From the NCBI GenBank assembly GCA_037833965.1, contig AP031352.1:13992501-14056500 (forward strand): a stretch of 64,000 nt of DNA. The letters are read 5' to 3'. Every line of letters begins with the position of its first letter. Position 1 is the first letter of the stretch. The stretch is from Marchantia polymorpha subsp. ruderalis (taxonomy: Eukaryota; Streptophyta; Marchantiopsida; Marchantiales; Marchantiaceae). The notes below the pieces were generated by a model that saw only the letters and a program-made list of their open reading frames with translations, did not search any database and was not told where the DNA came from. The translations under genes and the position numbers were made by a program. Shown here piece by piece: positions 11,614-23,683 of this stretch.

Positions 11614-12389
11614 CCTCAATCTAGAAGGCGAAATGTTTAGGATTCGGTTTTTAGCTCGGAAAAAAACTTCCATGAGGGATCATTTGGAATGAAAGAGCGT
11701 AGAGCATGATTGAGAGAGAGATTTCTTTTGTGTATCCTGTGGTGTCATACGATACTTTAGAAATAATTTTATACATTTTAGTCACTTGAGACTTTAATTT
11801 TGAAGAACAAGCGGTTTTAGAGATCGAAAAGCATTTTTAGTAGCATTTTCCAAAGTTTTTATTGATTATAGTATAGAATATGAGACATGCTTTACTTTTT
11901 ATTTCAGGTCTAGATCATGTGTATAGAGAAAGTTATGAGTGTTAGAAGTTGAAGGAGTTTTTACAAGTACCAAAAGTTAGCTCTCGGAAAGAGTTGTATA
12001 TATATATTTGCTTTTCTGTATTTAAAAAGAGCGTTTCAAAATTTTTTTGAGTGTGTAGTGAAAGAAATTCTACGTGTGAGTCAAAATTTTATTGAGATAT
12101 CACATTCAAAATAGAAGTTATGCTATTTTGAAGTTTAGGGGGTACAAAACCGAGATAAGAGAGCAAAAGTTTTGGATTTCCTTACTTGAAGTTTTTGCCA
12201 AGTAGATAGCGTTCTTGGGAGATGTCTTTTGAGTTGTTTCCACCTTATGGAGAAATGAATGAACAAGGAGGCTGGAAGGTTAGGTTATTTAAAGTGCCTC
12301 AGGTTTGGATGTTATAGTCTTCTTAGATTTCCACACAAGAAAAGTCAAGGTAGATTTTTAATAGAGAGTAGTAAGTCAATCCTCAAGGA

Positions 12390-15300
12390 TTAGACGTGAA
12401 ACTTGGTTTTATTGTGGAGAGTAAAGACATAAGATTGTGAATTGTTCCCTGCAAAACAACGATAAGCGATTGAAGAGCAAGATAAACTTAGGAGAGTTGA
12501 ATCTTCATTTGGAACCATCATCGCCACACAAATCTCAAAGAGCAACTTTCTACGACAATTGTAGAGTGATTGGACTACAGGCGGAACACGAATGCAACAG
12601 AGTGAAGACTCTTCTTGAATCATTAGTGGAAGATTTTGATGGCAGACTTAGTGCTGAAACGGAGGTGACTTTGGTTGGTTGAAGTTCCAACTGAAGATGA
12701 AGATCATCATTCAGATGATAGAAAAAATGATGATAAGAATAAGACTCATCGTATGCTTACGGGAGTAAAAAGCTATGACTATCTTGGAGCAACTGATTGC
12801 TTTTGTGTTTCCTTTGATGAATTACTCAAGGATGGAGTTAACGTTATTTGTATTGTATTAGGAAGTCCTATATAAATTTCCAATTAAAAAATTAAAAAAA
12901 TGATTGGAAATGTGAAAACTTCCAGTGTTTTATGGGAGGAAGAATGAGGATGTGGAAGCTTTTGTCAGGGATTTCAAGAGGGCTTGCATAGTAAACAATG
13001 AGAGGAAGAAAGACGAGTGAACTATGCTTTTGTCGGATTTCTTGGAGTATTCTACTCTTAAATGGTACAAGGAGTACAAGATGTAACATGTGGAGGAGTA
13101 CACTTAGTAGATGCTGACGAAGAGCCTCATCAAAAACTTTCTTCCCAATGAAAGTTACAAAAAGTTTATGTGTGAAGTTACCTTCTTGAAACAAGAGGAG
13201 GACGAGAAGGTGATGACTTATGTTGAGAGAACCGAGAAGTTGGAGTCTTGATTCCAAGTGGTGTCAAAGAAGGGTGAGGACGAAGTGGATGTTACAATGG
13301 TGAGTATACGCGCGATGCTCATGAAGAACTTTGTTGGAGGTTTAAGACCTGAGATTTGAAGTAAGGTGAGATATGAAAAGCCCTCTTCTAAGGCTGAATC
13401 CATTAGAGATGCTATTAAAATGAAAGAAAGCTTAGAAGATGATGATTGTAGCTTGGTGGTTAGAGAAATAGCTTCACCGGTGATTGTAAGATCTATAGCT
13501 CCCAATCTTTCTAGTTCATCCACGACGGTTACTCATAATTTGATTTGCAACATGAGTTAAAATCCATCACGAAGACTCTAGCTGAGAGGAAAATCAATGT
13601 TGTACAATTATGGAAGAAGAGGAACGAGAATGTAGTGGAAGGATATAGAGGATATGGAAACTTTGCGGTTTCTTGCTTTACGTGTGGAGTTTCTTATTTT
13701 CAGAGTAATTGTCCTCAACCTTGGCAACATGATGGAGTTTGACACAACATTAATACACCTGTCACTTAACAAGTCAAGGATAAGGGACTAACATCTATTG
13801 ATGTATTCCATCATCAATGCACTCTTGAGAAAGTACAAAGCTTGAAGTCAAAAGTGAACATTCTTGCTCAGAAGAGTAAACGTGCAAGATTTGTTGAGTA
13901 GTCAATCTCCATTCTCCAATCGCACACAGTCTAATGGAGTGAGCCAACCTCAAGTACTAAGAAAGAAGTTGGGAATGGAAGGATTTGTCATTTTGTCTTT
14001 TCAAACCAAGTATAATGTGATGGAAAATGTAGTAAACCAAAAGGCCAATATAACAGTTGGCCAGCTGATTGCCTTGAATCCAACTATTCAAAAAGGATTA
14101 AGAGTAGGTCTTAGCTCCACAAGGAATAAGAAGCAAAAATCCAAGGGAAAAGCTCACATGACCAATGTGGAAGTTGGTGTGGTAGATGCTGCTTGTTTGG
14201 AGGTATGTACACATGCTTCAAAGATCAAAGTGAGGATCAATGGATATGATGTATCAGACGTGCTGGTTGATGGTGGATCGATTGTAAATGCCATGTTTGA
14301 GAGATTGATGCAGAAGTTGGATTGTAGCCTTCTAGACCTTCTAGCATAATTGTTGCTATGGGCAACAAACATAAGTTAAGACCACTATGTGGTAGACAAA
14401 GTTGTGGTAATTGTGAAAGGAGTGCAAACTTTGCTTTCTTTTCAAATTTTCAAGGAAGCTAGCTACAATTTGTTGTTGAGATGTCCTTGGTTGAGGGCGG
14501 TGAGGACCACAGACCGATGACACAAAGATTATTTGGTGATAGATCCAAATAATCATCGAGTTAAGATTCTTTTAACGAGAAGAGTAGAACTCACCACTCA
14601 CTCAGATAGATCAACTAATGAGTATTGGGAATCTGAGAGTAAAAATAATGGTAGCTTTTCAGAAGTTGACACATACATTTCAACTTGTGATCAAGAAACA
14701 TCATTAGAGTACTCTTCTAATGACAATATTCAAGTACAAGTCATTGCTGCCATGACGTTGTTGCCGACACTTGAAGTGAAAAAATATCCTGACAAAGTGG
14801 AGATGAGTAAGGAGTAGGTGTATCGACAACTATTCACTCTAAGGTTTGGTCCTAAGGTTATCAAGGAGTAAAAGTCAAGGTATGTGGATATATTTCTCAA
14901 ATATATTCGTGTTTTTGCCTTTAGTTACAAAGATTTTAAGCATGTGACGTTGGAGACTCATCATATCGAGTTGGAGTAGAAAGCTCGTCATATTCGATAA
15001 AAGCAACGCCAAATAAATCCACCTACGGCTCTTGTGATGAAGGATTAGATTGACAAGCTCAAGTAGACAAGCTTCATCTACGAGGTAGAGAACTCTGAAT
15101 GGATGTCTTCAATTGTGATAGTGAAGAAGAAGAATGGGAAGCTACGAGTGTGCGTAGATTACAAAAAGTTGAATGCAGTCACAAAGAAAGATTACTATCC
15201 CTTGCCTTTCATAGATGAGATTCTAGAGTAAGTTGCTTGCCATGGATGGTATAATTTTGGACATGGTTATAGTGGCTATAACCAAATCCAAATTGTCTTA

Positions 15301-15820
15301 GAAGACCAACTTAAAACAACTTTTATCACACAATGAGAAACATTTGCTTTTAGAGTGATGCCATTTGAACTATGTAATACTCATGGTTCATGAATAGAGT
15401 GTTTGAACCTTTCCTCTGAAAGTTTGTAAGGAATTTCATTGATGATTTTTGTGTTTACGGGAGGATAGCGGATCATTTGGATCATTTGATTAAAATACTT
15501 CAACGGTTGGAGGAAGTTGAAATTTCACTCAACCAAAAAAAATGCATTTTTGGATGTGAGGAAGTCTTATTGTTGGAGCATATCATCTCCAGGGATGATA
15601 TAGTGGTGGATTTAGAGAAGGTGACGCGGACAATGGATTTACTTTTTTTGTGACTTTTACCAAGTTAAGGCAATTCCTTGGTATGGCGGGGTAATATCGA
15701 CGGTTCATGTTATACTTCTTCAACAAAGCTCATGCTTTGACGAATTACATGAAGAATTGAGTGGTGTACAAACTCACTTTCAAGGATGAAGTAGCAAAGA
15801 TCACTTTGGTCATGATGATC
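12390..15820 (+). pseudogene. Ty3/gypsy gag-pol remnant (gag, protease, reverse transcriptase)
   Basis: Broken into many frames. A gag-like stretch lies at about 12890-13560, followed by a degenerate zinc knuckle around 13671-13720 (CFTCGVSYFQSNC, lacking the histidine). The protease active-site region is at about 14220-14349, with VLVDGGSIVNAMFE; DGGS is usual for some plant gypsy proteases, so this is not itself a lesion. Reverse transcriptase starts near 15085 ([20 protein letters not shown]) and reaches the catalytic FIDDFCVYG near 15434. Stops interrupt all parts. The frame reaches the start of the RNase H region and ends at the inverted LTR copy at 15821; RNase H proper and integrase are absent. 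Confidence 0.8.
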
Positions 15821-16591
15821 TGCAACCTCCGGGCTGACTCTCACTTAGGTTTACCTCAGATGGCTTTCCAGTAGCTCATCATAGTTCTAGAAGACTAGGC
15901 TTTCACATCATATTCATAGCCCAAACACCCTCTCACACAATCTCTCAAGGTATCACTCCATCTCACACACTCATCGACACTCCAAGGTACTGAAATTTTG
16001 TCACTCTTTCATATATGAAACAATACCCTACATATGAACTCTCCAAACTTGCTTGAGAGTCTCTTCACTACCTCTCTATATATACTACTTGAGAATTTAC
16101 CATAGTAACAAATGGTAATTTCTATCTAACTTACTTTTACAAAGATAAACCATAGTAAGGTTGACTAGTTATCAATATGTGGCAACATGCCATTGGACTC
16201 CAAAACCTTCTAGATGTTTACTAATCCCTAGATTGAGGTGACGACATGACATTTGTGCCTTTCCAACTTCTAGAACTTTCACTTTCTACCAAGTCAACAT
16301 AAGACTTAGTCTAGCCAATGGAGTACTCTTTACTTAGTCAAACCAATCAAAACTAAACATGAATTCAAAAAGTCTTTTCTCTTGGAATCTAGAGTTTTGT
16401 ACAAGACAAAATAGAAGTGCTCACTCAAATCTTTCTAGAACTTCTCTAGTTATTTCGCCAAGTATACACATCATAGCTAAACGAGCTAGACTTAGTCATA
16501 ACTAGCTAGATTTAGTCATGACTATCCTAACCATGATTAACTCCTTGGCTAATTCTAGTTCTAGTTCACACATACAACATTAGGTCTTACA
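15821..16591 (-). repeat. Gypsy-type LTR, inverted copy
   Basis: On the minus strand this 771-bp copy runs from TGTAAGACCTAATG (16591) to GGAGGTTGCA (15821), so it has TG...CA ends. It is the reverse complement of the LTR at 10862-11592. The four bases GATC flank both ends (15817-15820 and 16592-16595). It cuts the gypsy reading frame. It is either a solo LTR of a second, oppositely inserted element, or the product of an inversion or recombination between elements. Confidence 0.7.
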
Positions 16592-16595
16592 GATC

Positions 16596-17010
16596 AAACC
16601 ATGATCATGATCGCGGTTGGCAAAACCAATCGCGGTTGAGGAGAACTATGTTTGCTTGATCAACCGCGGTTGAGAGAGAACCACGTTAGAATGATCAACT
16701 GTGGTCGGCGGTAACCGCGGTAGGGTTGACGCACTACGGAAGATATGTCAACTACGTTAGGCTGGTAATCATAATGGCAACAATAACGTAGTAAGTCGCG
16801 GGCGACGGTGAGTTGCGGACGCAGTAAGGCGTGAACGTAATGAAGAGTGAACGCGGTAAATCACGGACAACGATGAGTTGTTGACGTAGTAAGTCGCAGA
16901 CAACAGTGAATCGCGGGTGCAATAAGAGGTGAGCATGATTAGTCGCTGACGACACTTAGTCGTAGGCAACAGTGAGGGATAGTCATAAGTGATAGTAAGT
17001 CGCGAGCAAT
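16596..17010. repeat. Degenerate GC-rich short repeats
   Basis: First a set of AATCGCGGTTG / CAACCGCGGTTGA-like words (16610-16740), then imperfect repeats built around GTAAGTCGCGGACAACAGTGA with variants about 20-30 bases apart (16785-17010). Composition is sharply unlike the AT-rich sequence on both sides. No protein-like frame is supported on either strand. Confidence 0.5.
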
Positions 17011-17234
17011 ATAGATTGTAAGGTTCATGTCTGTGGATTTGTGTTTTTCAATGAGTCCAGTTTAATGAAAGAGGGAAAGAGTTCTCAAGATCTCCGTATT
17101 TACAAGAGATAATTTTCGCTCACATATAAAGTTCTGGGGGAGTTTGATTATTATTAGATTAATGATCAAGAAGGAATACCGATAGTGATGAAAACTCTGA
17201 ACATGGGATTAAGAAGTCAAGATTGATGGTATAT

Positions 17235-17585
17235 TGATTGATTGAGTTACCTCTATATGTTATCACTCTATCCAATTATGACTGCAGCTTAGTTCTAATT
17301 AACTCTTGTTTAAATATGGACCTTGTGTTATTTTTGTCTAGAATTTTCCGCGGAGTAATAATATAGATTAGAGAGGTGACTGAGATTCCTTAACACAAAT
17401 CAAGAGGAAGATTGTTAGTTTCCTTTATATGTTATTACTCTATACTGTTATGGCTACGGCTTAGTTCTAGTTCACTCTTGTTTAAAGAGTAACTTTGTGT
17501 TAAGTTTTCGTCTAAACTTCATGAGGACTAATAATATAGGTTAGAGAGTTTACCGAGTTTACTTAACATGAGTTAAGTGGGAGAT
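17235..17585 (+). repeat. Tandem duplication of the pre-LTR region including the polypurine tract
   Basis: Two copies of about 175 bp lie head to tail at about 17235-17407 and 17411-17585. Both contain TATATGTTATCACTCTAT/TATTACTCTAT, GCTTAGTTCTA, ACTCTTGTTTAAA, TAATAATATAG and a purine tract (AAGAGGAAGATTGTTAG, then AAGTGGGAGATTGTTGAG). The second is followed by the 3' LTR. The duplication gave the element two candidate plus-strand priming sites. Confidence 0.65.
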
Positions 17586-17820
17586 TGTTGAGGTTAATTC
17601 TTGTTAAGGAGTAACATCAGGTCCTAGCTATATTAAGCTAAGACGGTTATCTACACTGGGGTTAAATACCCGACTTATTCCTATACATGATGTAAGTCTT
17701 GTCTAACAAATCTAGAGTAAAAGTGCAAGGTCTTCTCTCAGTGGACGTAGCCCTTTGAATGATGAACCACGTTATATTGAGTATGAGTGTTTACTTTCAA
17801 TTGCATGTTTTGCATTCACA
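17586..17820 (+). repeat. 3' LTR of the 8.9-kb element
   Basis: 235 bp from TGTTGAGG to CATTCACA, matching 8925-9161 along its length. Immediately upstream is the purine-rich tract. Confidence 0.85.
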
Positions 17821-20800
17821 TTAATCTTGCAAAGTTCACATACATTGTTTATGAAACATCACATTTTCAATCTTTTTCAACTTCTTTGCTTGGAATGTTA
17901 TCTTTTCATACAAATTGATGACATGTGACATTTAGTTACATCAATTGGTTTGAATCAATTTACTTTTGCAACTTGATAAAAACATGATGATTTTCTGAGA
18001 TCATCCAATTTACTAGTACCAACGTGGTAGACAACAAGTATCCCATCAAGGTGTACAAGAAGAATTGGTATGCTGCTTTGATTGTTTTTTTTGTGGATCT
18101 TACAGTGTCCATGGGCGCTTTGTTTTGATGTACAATATTTTGATTTTGTGGTGTCCAACAAAACAAAGTCTCGAATACTCCAAATTTATTTACTTTACAT
18201 TCACAATTTTCTTGCTAAACCGTTTATGTACTTACATTCATCATATCTCTAATTTAGATGGATTTAAATTTTTTTTGGAATAATTTGATTTCTTATGTTT
18301 AATTTTTATTTGAAATTCTCATCATTTGATTGATGATTGCAATGTTTTGTTATTATAATAAGGACAAAATTTATCTATACCTTTATGTGTTAATTTTTCC
18401 AACTGACTTTAATTTTTGAAAACTAAAAATCTAAACAAAATTTTATCTTATTATTGTTTGTAATGATTTCTAATTAATTAAAATTTAAATAATTATTATT
18501 CAAGGTGAAAATATAATTGCATTATAATGAAATATTTATAGTAACCACTTTAACAATTTGTGTGCTTGGTAGCAAGATCAAGTGTGTTAGTTGACAATGA
18601 TAAGTCAACAATCCATTTGCTTGTCAGTTAAAAATTGAATTGATAAATGTATTAGTTTAGAGCAAAATATTAACAATTCGTATGTTTGTTAGGATTATCC
18701 GTCAAATCATTCAATTTCAAATAAATTCATTCAACTCATTTTTATAGTTGTGTTTCATTTTTAAATGTCCTATTCTCTTAATCTTTAATGTTATAATTGT
18801 TTTGGATTGAATTTACTCTTTACTTGAAATTGAAAAATGTTTAATGAAATAACAAAAATATGATTATAACATTTAGTTCTTGAAATGATATAGTGGCATA
18901 TATCATTGCTCTGCACGTAGAGAGTGGAATAACGAATGATTTGACATTTTGTAAGTGTTTGAAAAAAGTTCAATATCGCAACAGTTGATCTTCAATTTAA
19001 TTAATATTCACATTTATTTCATGAAGAAATATGAGTTTTGAGAGTACATTGTGGTATATTGAAATACAAGTTTTATAATTCAAATGATAAAATCAAAATT
19101 GTTATAGTATTTTTAAGTTTTAATAACGTATTGATTATGAAATTGTAACATATACATTTCATATTGAATGTTTGATAAATTAAAATTGTGAATCATTTAT
19201 TTTGATTCGATTCAACATGTATGTAAGGATTATGAAAATTTATCTACTGAAAAGAATGTAAAAATTTTAATCTTTTTGAAATTTCATGATGAAAAATATT
19301 ACATAACTATTATAAAAATACTTTTAATTTTATGATTTTCTTCTCAGAATTTTGATAGTTATCATATTTATTTTCTATTATGATGAATAAAAGACTTCAG
19401 TTGACATGAATGATATCTTAAATGCTATCATAGTTTAGACGAAAAAAAGAAGAAATAATATAGTTGAAGAACATAGAAAGAAACAAGTCATGAAATATGA
19501 TAACAAAATAGATAGTATTAGAAAGTAGAGAGGGACAAACTGGAAAGATGATGGTTACAACTTCAATATCAAAGATTCAAGTTCAACCTGAACCAAATAC
19601 TATCAAGAATGTTGAAACAAAGTAGATATTATTTCAAGAGATTGAATATTGAACCAATCTTTTATTTTGAAAAAAAAAATTCATGTAGGATGAAAGTATA
19701 TAAAAAGATAAAGAAATGAATAATTTAGATAATTGGATCATGAAGATGAATATATTGATCTCATTTTCATGTTTTTTATTGTATTTCAAAACTTTTTATG
19801 AAATCTTATCTCATGGATAAGGCATGATAAATTACATGGATACAAATGCTTTTAGAATGAGACGTTTCAATTTTGTGAATTAGATAGCAGGAATAACTTT
19901 AGCAAAATATTCAAAGTCTTGTTTTTTTCCAAACATAAAAAGATACCATAAATACATTGAAGAATTTTATGAACTTCAAATATTTATCGTAAATAAGAGC
20001 AAATCAAAAGCACTGGTTGTATTTCAACAAGGTTTGAAAGATTGAATAAGAAACAGAATGATTGTCAGTAATTTATCTAGAATAAATGAAGCAAATCCAG
20101 GTACTCAACAAACTTTGAAAATTTATGATTTCAAAAACATTAAATCATAAAAAATGTTCAAGATTCATCAGGCTCTACATTTCTAGGGTAAAATAAACTT
20201 TGATGTAAAGAAAATTATACACCATCACAAAGAGCAGAATTAAGATTTACAAGTGAATTTTGTCGATCATTGATGTCATATTTGCTGGAAGGGTTGCAAA
20301 TCATGTAATGTTTCGAGTATGAATAAAGATTTGTGATAGTTGTCAATGTTATGTATGTGAGTTTTTGTGACCACTAGAAGTATATTCAATAACACGACGA
20401 CCTTTCAACAACATGGAATGAATAAAGTAGAAAAAAACTAATGAACTAGTTTCAAGAAACAAATATTACAAGTCAATTTGCTTTGCAACCTTAGTGTTAC
20501 CCTATAACAAAGAAAAGTTGAGAATCAAAGGAGAAAATAGTTGGAAGCTCATAAAATTTTTTTATAAAGTCAATTGATTGTCAATGATTGCATGATAAAA
20601 GAATCCAAGATGAAAGTTGTAATTGATTTTAGAATAATTTTTAAAAAATTCACAAAATTTTATAATAAATTAGAATAGATGTTGATGAAAAATTTGAGTG
20701 AAAAAATAAAATTATCAAATTCACAAACTAAAGCAATAAAGACATTTCCACATAATGTAGAGTTTTACGCACTAGAAGAATCTACACATTACTGAAGAAC

Positions 20801-20975
20801 ATCTCGCACTTTGCTCCAAGAGAGCTTTGGGTAAGTGACATTTAGCAGCAAGCTATCATCTCATAGAGACGTGCGCAATTTTGCACCTCTAGCTTGCGTG
20901 CTTCGTCCGAGCATGTGCACAGCAATGCGCAAGCATGAGTAAGATTAACCTCTAACGCCAAACGAGTACACTGTG
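17821..20975. other. AT-rich intergenic stretch
   Basis: Very AT-rich, with all frames short and no domain-like product. No LTR pair, terminal inverted repeat or RNA gene was recognised. Confidence 0.5.
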
Positions 20976-20979
20976 TTGA

Positions 20980-21358
20980 CACTGTCCCGGGGAGGCCAAT
21001 GCGCTCCTGCAATTCAAGGCCGAAATCGAAAAGTACACGAACAACGCTTTGGATGGATGGACAACGGGCAATCGCTTCACCTCCTGCTCGTGGACGAGGG
21101 TCATCTGCGACGATGAGCTGCACGTGATCTCCTTCAACTTCTCCGGGCTGAAAATGAACTACACTTTGGGTTCTTCGTTGGGCAAGCTCAAATAGCTCGA
21201 GCACCTCGATCTGAGCCACAACTTCCTGTTGAGCGAGCTTCCCGTGGAATGGGCCGGCAGCTGACCTTGAGAAAGTCCACGACATTTTTCTCTTCGGTGG
21301 AGTTCCTGCAGAGTATGGCAACATGTCCAGTTCCACGGCTGGAAAAACTCTGCGCCTT
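20980..21358 (+). pseudogene. LRR receptor-like protein N-terminus, broken
   Basis: The frame starting HCPGEANALLQFKAEIEK matches the plant LRR N-terminal cap of receptor-like kinases and proteins. It includes the CSWTRVICDD motif, where SW-GV-C is the family hallmark, and then a first repeat with LKMNYTLGSSLGKLK. An in-frame TAG at 21193-21195 interrupts the repeat LEHLDLSHNFLLSELP, and a TGA follows at 21262. After a frameshift a further repeat-like piece (FGGVPAEYGNMSS) appears near 21295-21335. A TGA also lies just before the cap, and no signal peptide exon was found. No transmembrane or kinase part follows. An overlapping minus-strand open frame (20842-21390) is a shadow. Confidence 0.75.
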
Positions 21359-21369
21359 TGTTGAACCAA

Positions 21370-22655
21370 AGTATTAGACGAGTGATGCATTGTTTAAAAA
21401 ATTCCATTTTGTGTAAGTAATTAAGGCTATTGGATCTCACTCCCGACAACCTTCAATAAGATTCTTGTTTATTTCAGGACAGTGAGGATTGTAGAATCAA
21501 GTAGATTAGTCAACAAAAGTACGAATCTGTGGTGCGCCTTGGCTTCAATCTTATGTCATATTTGCAACTATAGGATAACATAGCACTAGCCATGGGTGTA
21601 GATGCAAATGATTTAGGCCAACCTTGTAGCTACTCCTTCCTGTATAATAAATCCATTACCTTTGATTCGAAAAGTATGACCTTGTGTTGCATTTTAGAAC
21701 TACCCGTCATTGGAAAGCTAATAAAAATCATAAATACTAAACGGGAAAACTTTGATCATCGGAATTAAGAATGAGGATGGTTAAGTAACAGAATTAAGTA
21801 TGTCGGACGGATGTATAGAGAGGCAAGAAGAACATGATGTGAAGTCGGGTTTCTGGTTTCTATTTTGCATGATTAACATAGACAATTTGAATCCATTGAA
21901 CATTAAGGAATTACAAGATTTGATGACCCTTAAATATATACAATTCATGCACATGATTGTATATACACGTAACAGCTTTATAGGTCTTTCGCTAGCGGTC
22001 GACTTCTGCTTCTAATGTTATAGATATAATTAGAGAGTGAATAATTCAGAAATACTCATCTTCATCCATGCCAGAAGTGAGTCATAAGAACTTAGCCAAT
22101 GATTGAAGAGTTTTCTGAAATAACGCTTGAGTCATTACCTAAGTATGGACGAGACAAGTTACTCATGCGAAAAAAAACTTCATATCTTGGAAAAAATGTT
22201 ATAAACAAGCAACAGAGTACATATCTAACAAACTTCTTTTCCTCCTGGCCATCAAATGCACGTTGACACGTCCCTCGAAAAATTACACATCCGTATTCTC
22301 TCAACTAAAAGGTCTCCATGCATACTCGAGAAATTGCAGGGAAAAATGGTCGAACAGGACGAAAGTGAAGGACATATTCGATCTTTAGTTCGTGGAACTA
22401 AAGTTGATACAGGATTGAAACAATGAAATCAAACAATCGTACTGCGACACTAATGAGCTTTAGCCGCCCATTCTGAAACCGTATTCGACCTACGTAGGAC
22501 CTATTCGACGTACGTTCGAGCGAGGACCTGCAGAAATAGAATATAACATTGAAGGTGGAAGATGAAGCATGCCTCGTTTGTCGGTGTCGTAGTGGGTGTG
22601 CAAAAGAATGTCGTCCTGTGTGTACATCGATGGTCACCTTTGCAGATGGACTCAC
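21370..22655. other. Intergenic, no gene supported
   Basis: Mixed but mostly AT-rich DNA. Short frames on either strand lack recognisable motifs. Confidence 0.4.
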
Positions 22656-22660
22656 AAATT

Positions 22661-22957
22661 GTATTCGCAGAACTGCTTTATGGCAGTCAGATCTTTGAAA
22701 TGGAAGATTCTAATTAAACAAACATATCAATTTGTAATCCCAGAACTGTGTTATGGTCGCATTCAACTCTTTCACAGGGAAGAAATCCAATTGAACGAAC
22801 TTATCATTTTGTATTTGCAGAACTGTGTTATGGTAGTAAAATCTTACATGGGGAGAAGAACTCATTGTATGAACATATCTTTCTGTCCGATGGTGAAGTT
22901 CGAGGAATGTGTAAATTCATTAAAGCGTAATTGCGTGCATGCGCAGTCCACGTATTT
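22661..22957 (+). repeat. 73-77-bp tandem repeat with protein-like content
   Basis: Units start at 22661 (GTATTCGCAGAACTG), 22734 (GTAATCCCAGAACTG), 22811 (GTATTTGCAGAACTG) and, more diverged, 22884. Read from each unit start, the first three give VFAELLYGSQIFEMEDSN, VIPELCYGRIQLF and VFAELCYGSKILHGEKNS, so the units share a coding-like core ELxYG. Unit lengths of 73 and 77 are not multiples of three, so one continuous reading frame does not carry all units in register. Units also contain an acceptor-like TTTGCAG, so they could be duplicated exon edges. Family not recognised. Confidence 0.5.
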
Positions 22958-23020
22958 GTCTAAAATCTCCGCCCTTATCTGCAGGACTGACTGCGGATTT
23001 GGAACGAGGAAAAGTTGAAA

Positions 23021-23352
23021 CGAAAAAACAAACATTTGCCGAAAGATGACTTCATCAACATACGCTGCGATTGCCATGACTCCTATGACACAGCGTCCGT
23101 GTTTAGAAACACGATCCGAGAGTTTGAAGATAAGGAGTACCAAGCTAGCACCTGCCCCAACGATGCGCCGGCCAAGACCTTCTTCTGCAAGTTCATTTTT
23201 TACCCACGGCTGGAAGAAGGCATCTTCGACTCATACTTGAATTTCAAGTTCTGGGCAAGCACAAGGCCTGCCAGAACTTACTTCAGGCTGGAAGGGAATG
23301 TTGTCTATGGTTTGACGCAGTATGAGAACGTCGGCGCCGCGGCAAATAAACA
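23021..23352 (+). CDS. Coding-like exon of an unidentified gene
   Basis: Open frame of about 110 codons with codon use favouring C or G at third positions (TTC, AAG, GAG, GGC), unlike the surrounding AT-rich DNA. The product is balanced and cysteine-containing: DFINIRCDCHDSYDTASVF near the start, then FFCKFIFYPRLEEG and YFRLEGNVVYGL. A strong donor-like GTAAGTTCG follows immediately (23360). No ATG fits the start. A TGA lies upstream in frame at 22988, so an upstream exon or a lesion is needed. A second coding-like piece (23407-23499, PILLRHAEEVLLDFVAKPDG, ends with TGA) could be a later exon, but the simple splice joins I tried do not keep the frame. Family unknown; possibly a gene fragment. 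Confidence 0.35.
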
Positions 23353-23499
23353 TAGCATCTGTAAGTTCGTATATTTAATCTTCTGCATTCTACAAGGAGA
23401 GTTGATCTCATTATGCCTATCTTACTTCGCCATGCCGAGGAAGTTCTGTTGGACTTTGTTGCAAAACCAGATGGTACTGATGACATTGTGTTGGACTGA

Positions 23500-23683
23500 T
23501 GTGCATTGATTTTGAAGTCGGCGGTCTAAAAGCATAGATCTCTTGGAAATGCCTGGTCTTTATGATAAACTCAGACAGTACTTCGAATCGCCACCGAAGA
23601 AACTCATAACTTAGTCGAGATTGTGAGTGTGTGTTCCTGATTCAAGGACATCCAGTATCTCTAGGAGATGGCAATTCCCCGAA
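23500..23683. other. Short spacer before the copia element
   Basis: No gene or repeat recognised between the coding-like pieces and the LTR beginning near 23684. Confidence 0.4.

Larger units (their letters stand above)
8925..17820 (+). mobile_element. Old copia-type LTR retrotransposon, about 8.9 kb, with a nested gypsy element
   Basis: LTRs at 8925-9161 and 17586-17820 both begin TGTTGAGGTTAA; the right one ends CATTCACA, giving TG...CA. A primer-binding site follows the left LTR and a purine-rich tract (AAGTGGGAGAT) precedes the right LTR. Possible 5-bp flanks TTACT (8920-8924) and TTAAT (17821-17825) differ at one base. The LTRs differ at roughly one base in seven by eye, so the insertion is old. 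I see no copia protease, integrase or reverse transcriptase in the interior. The only pol-like sequence inside is Ty3/gypsy, between two inverted LTR copies of another family. Confidence 0.75.

Noticed and set aside
20842-21390. 182-codon minus-strand frame
   Set aside because: It is antisense to the LRR receptor N-terminal cap, which is recognisable on the plus strand.
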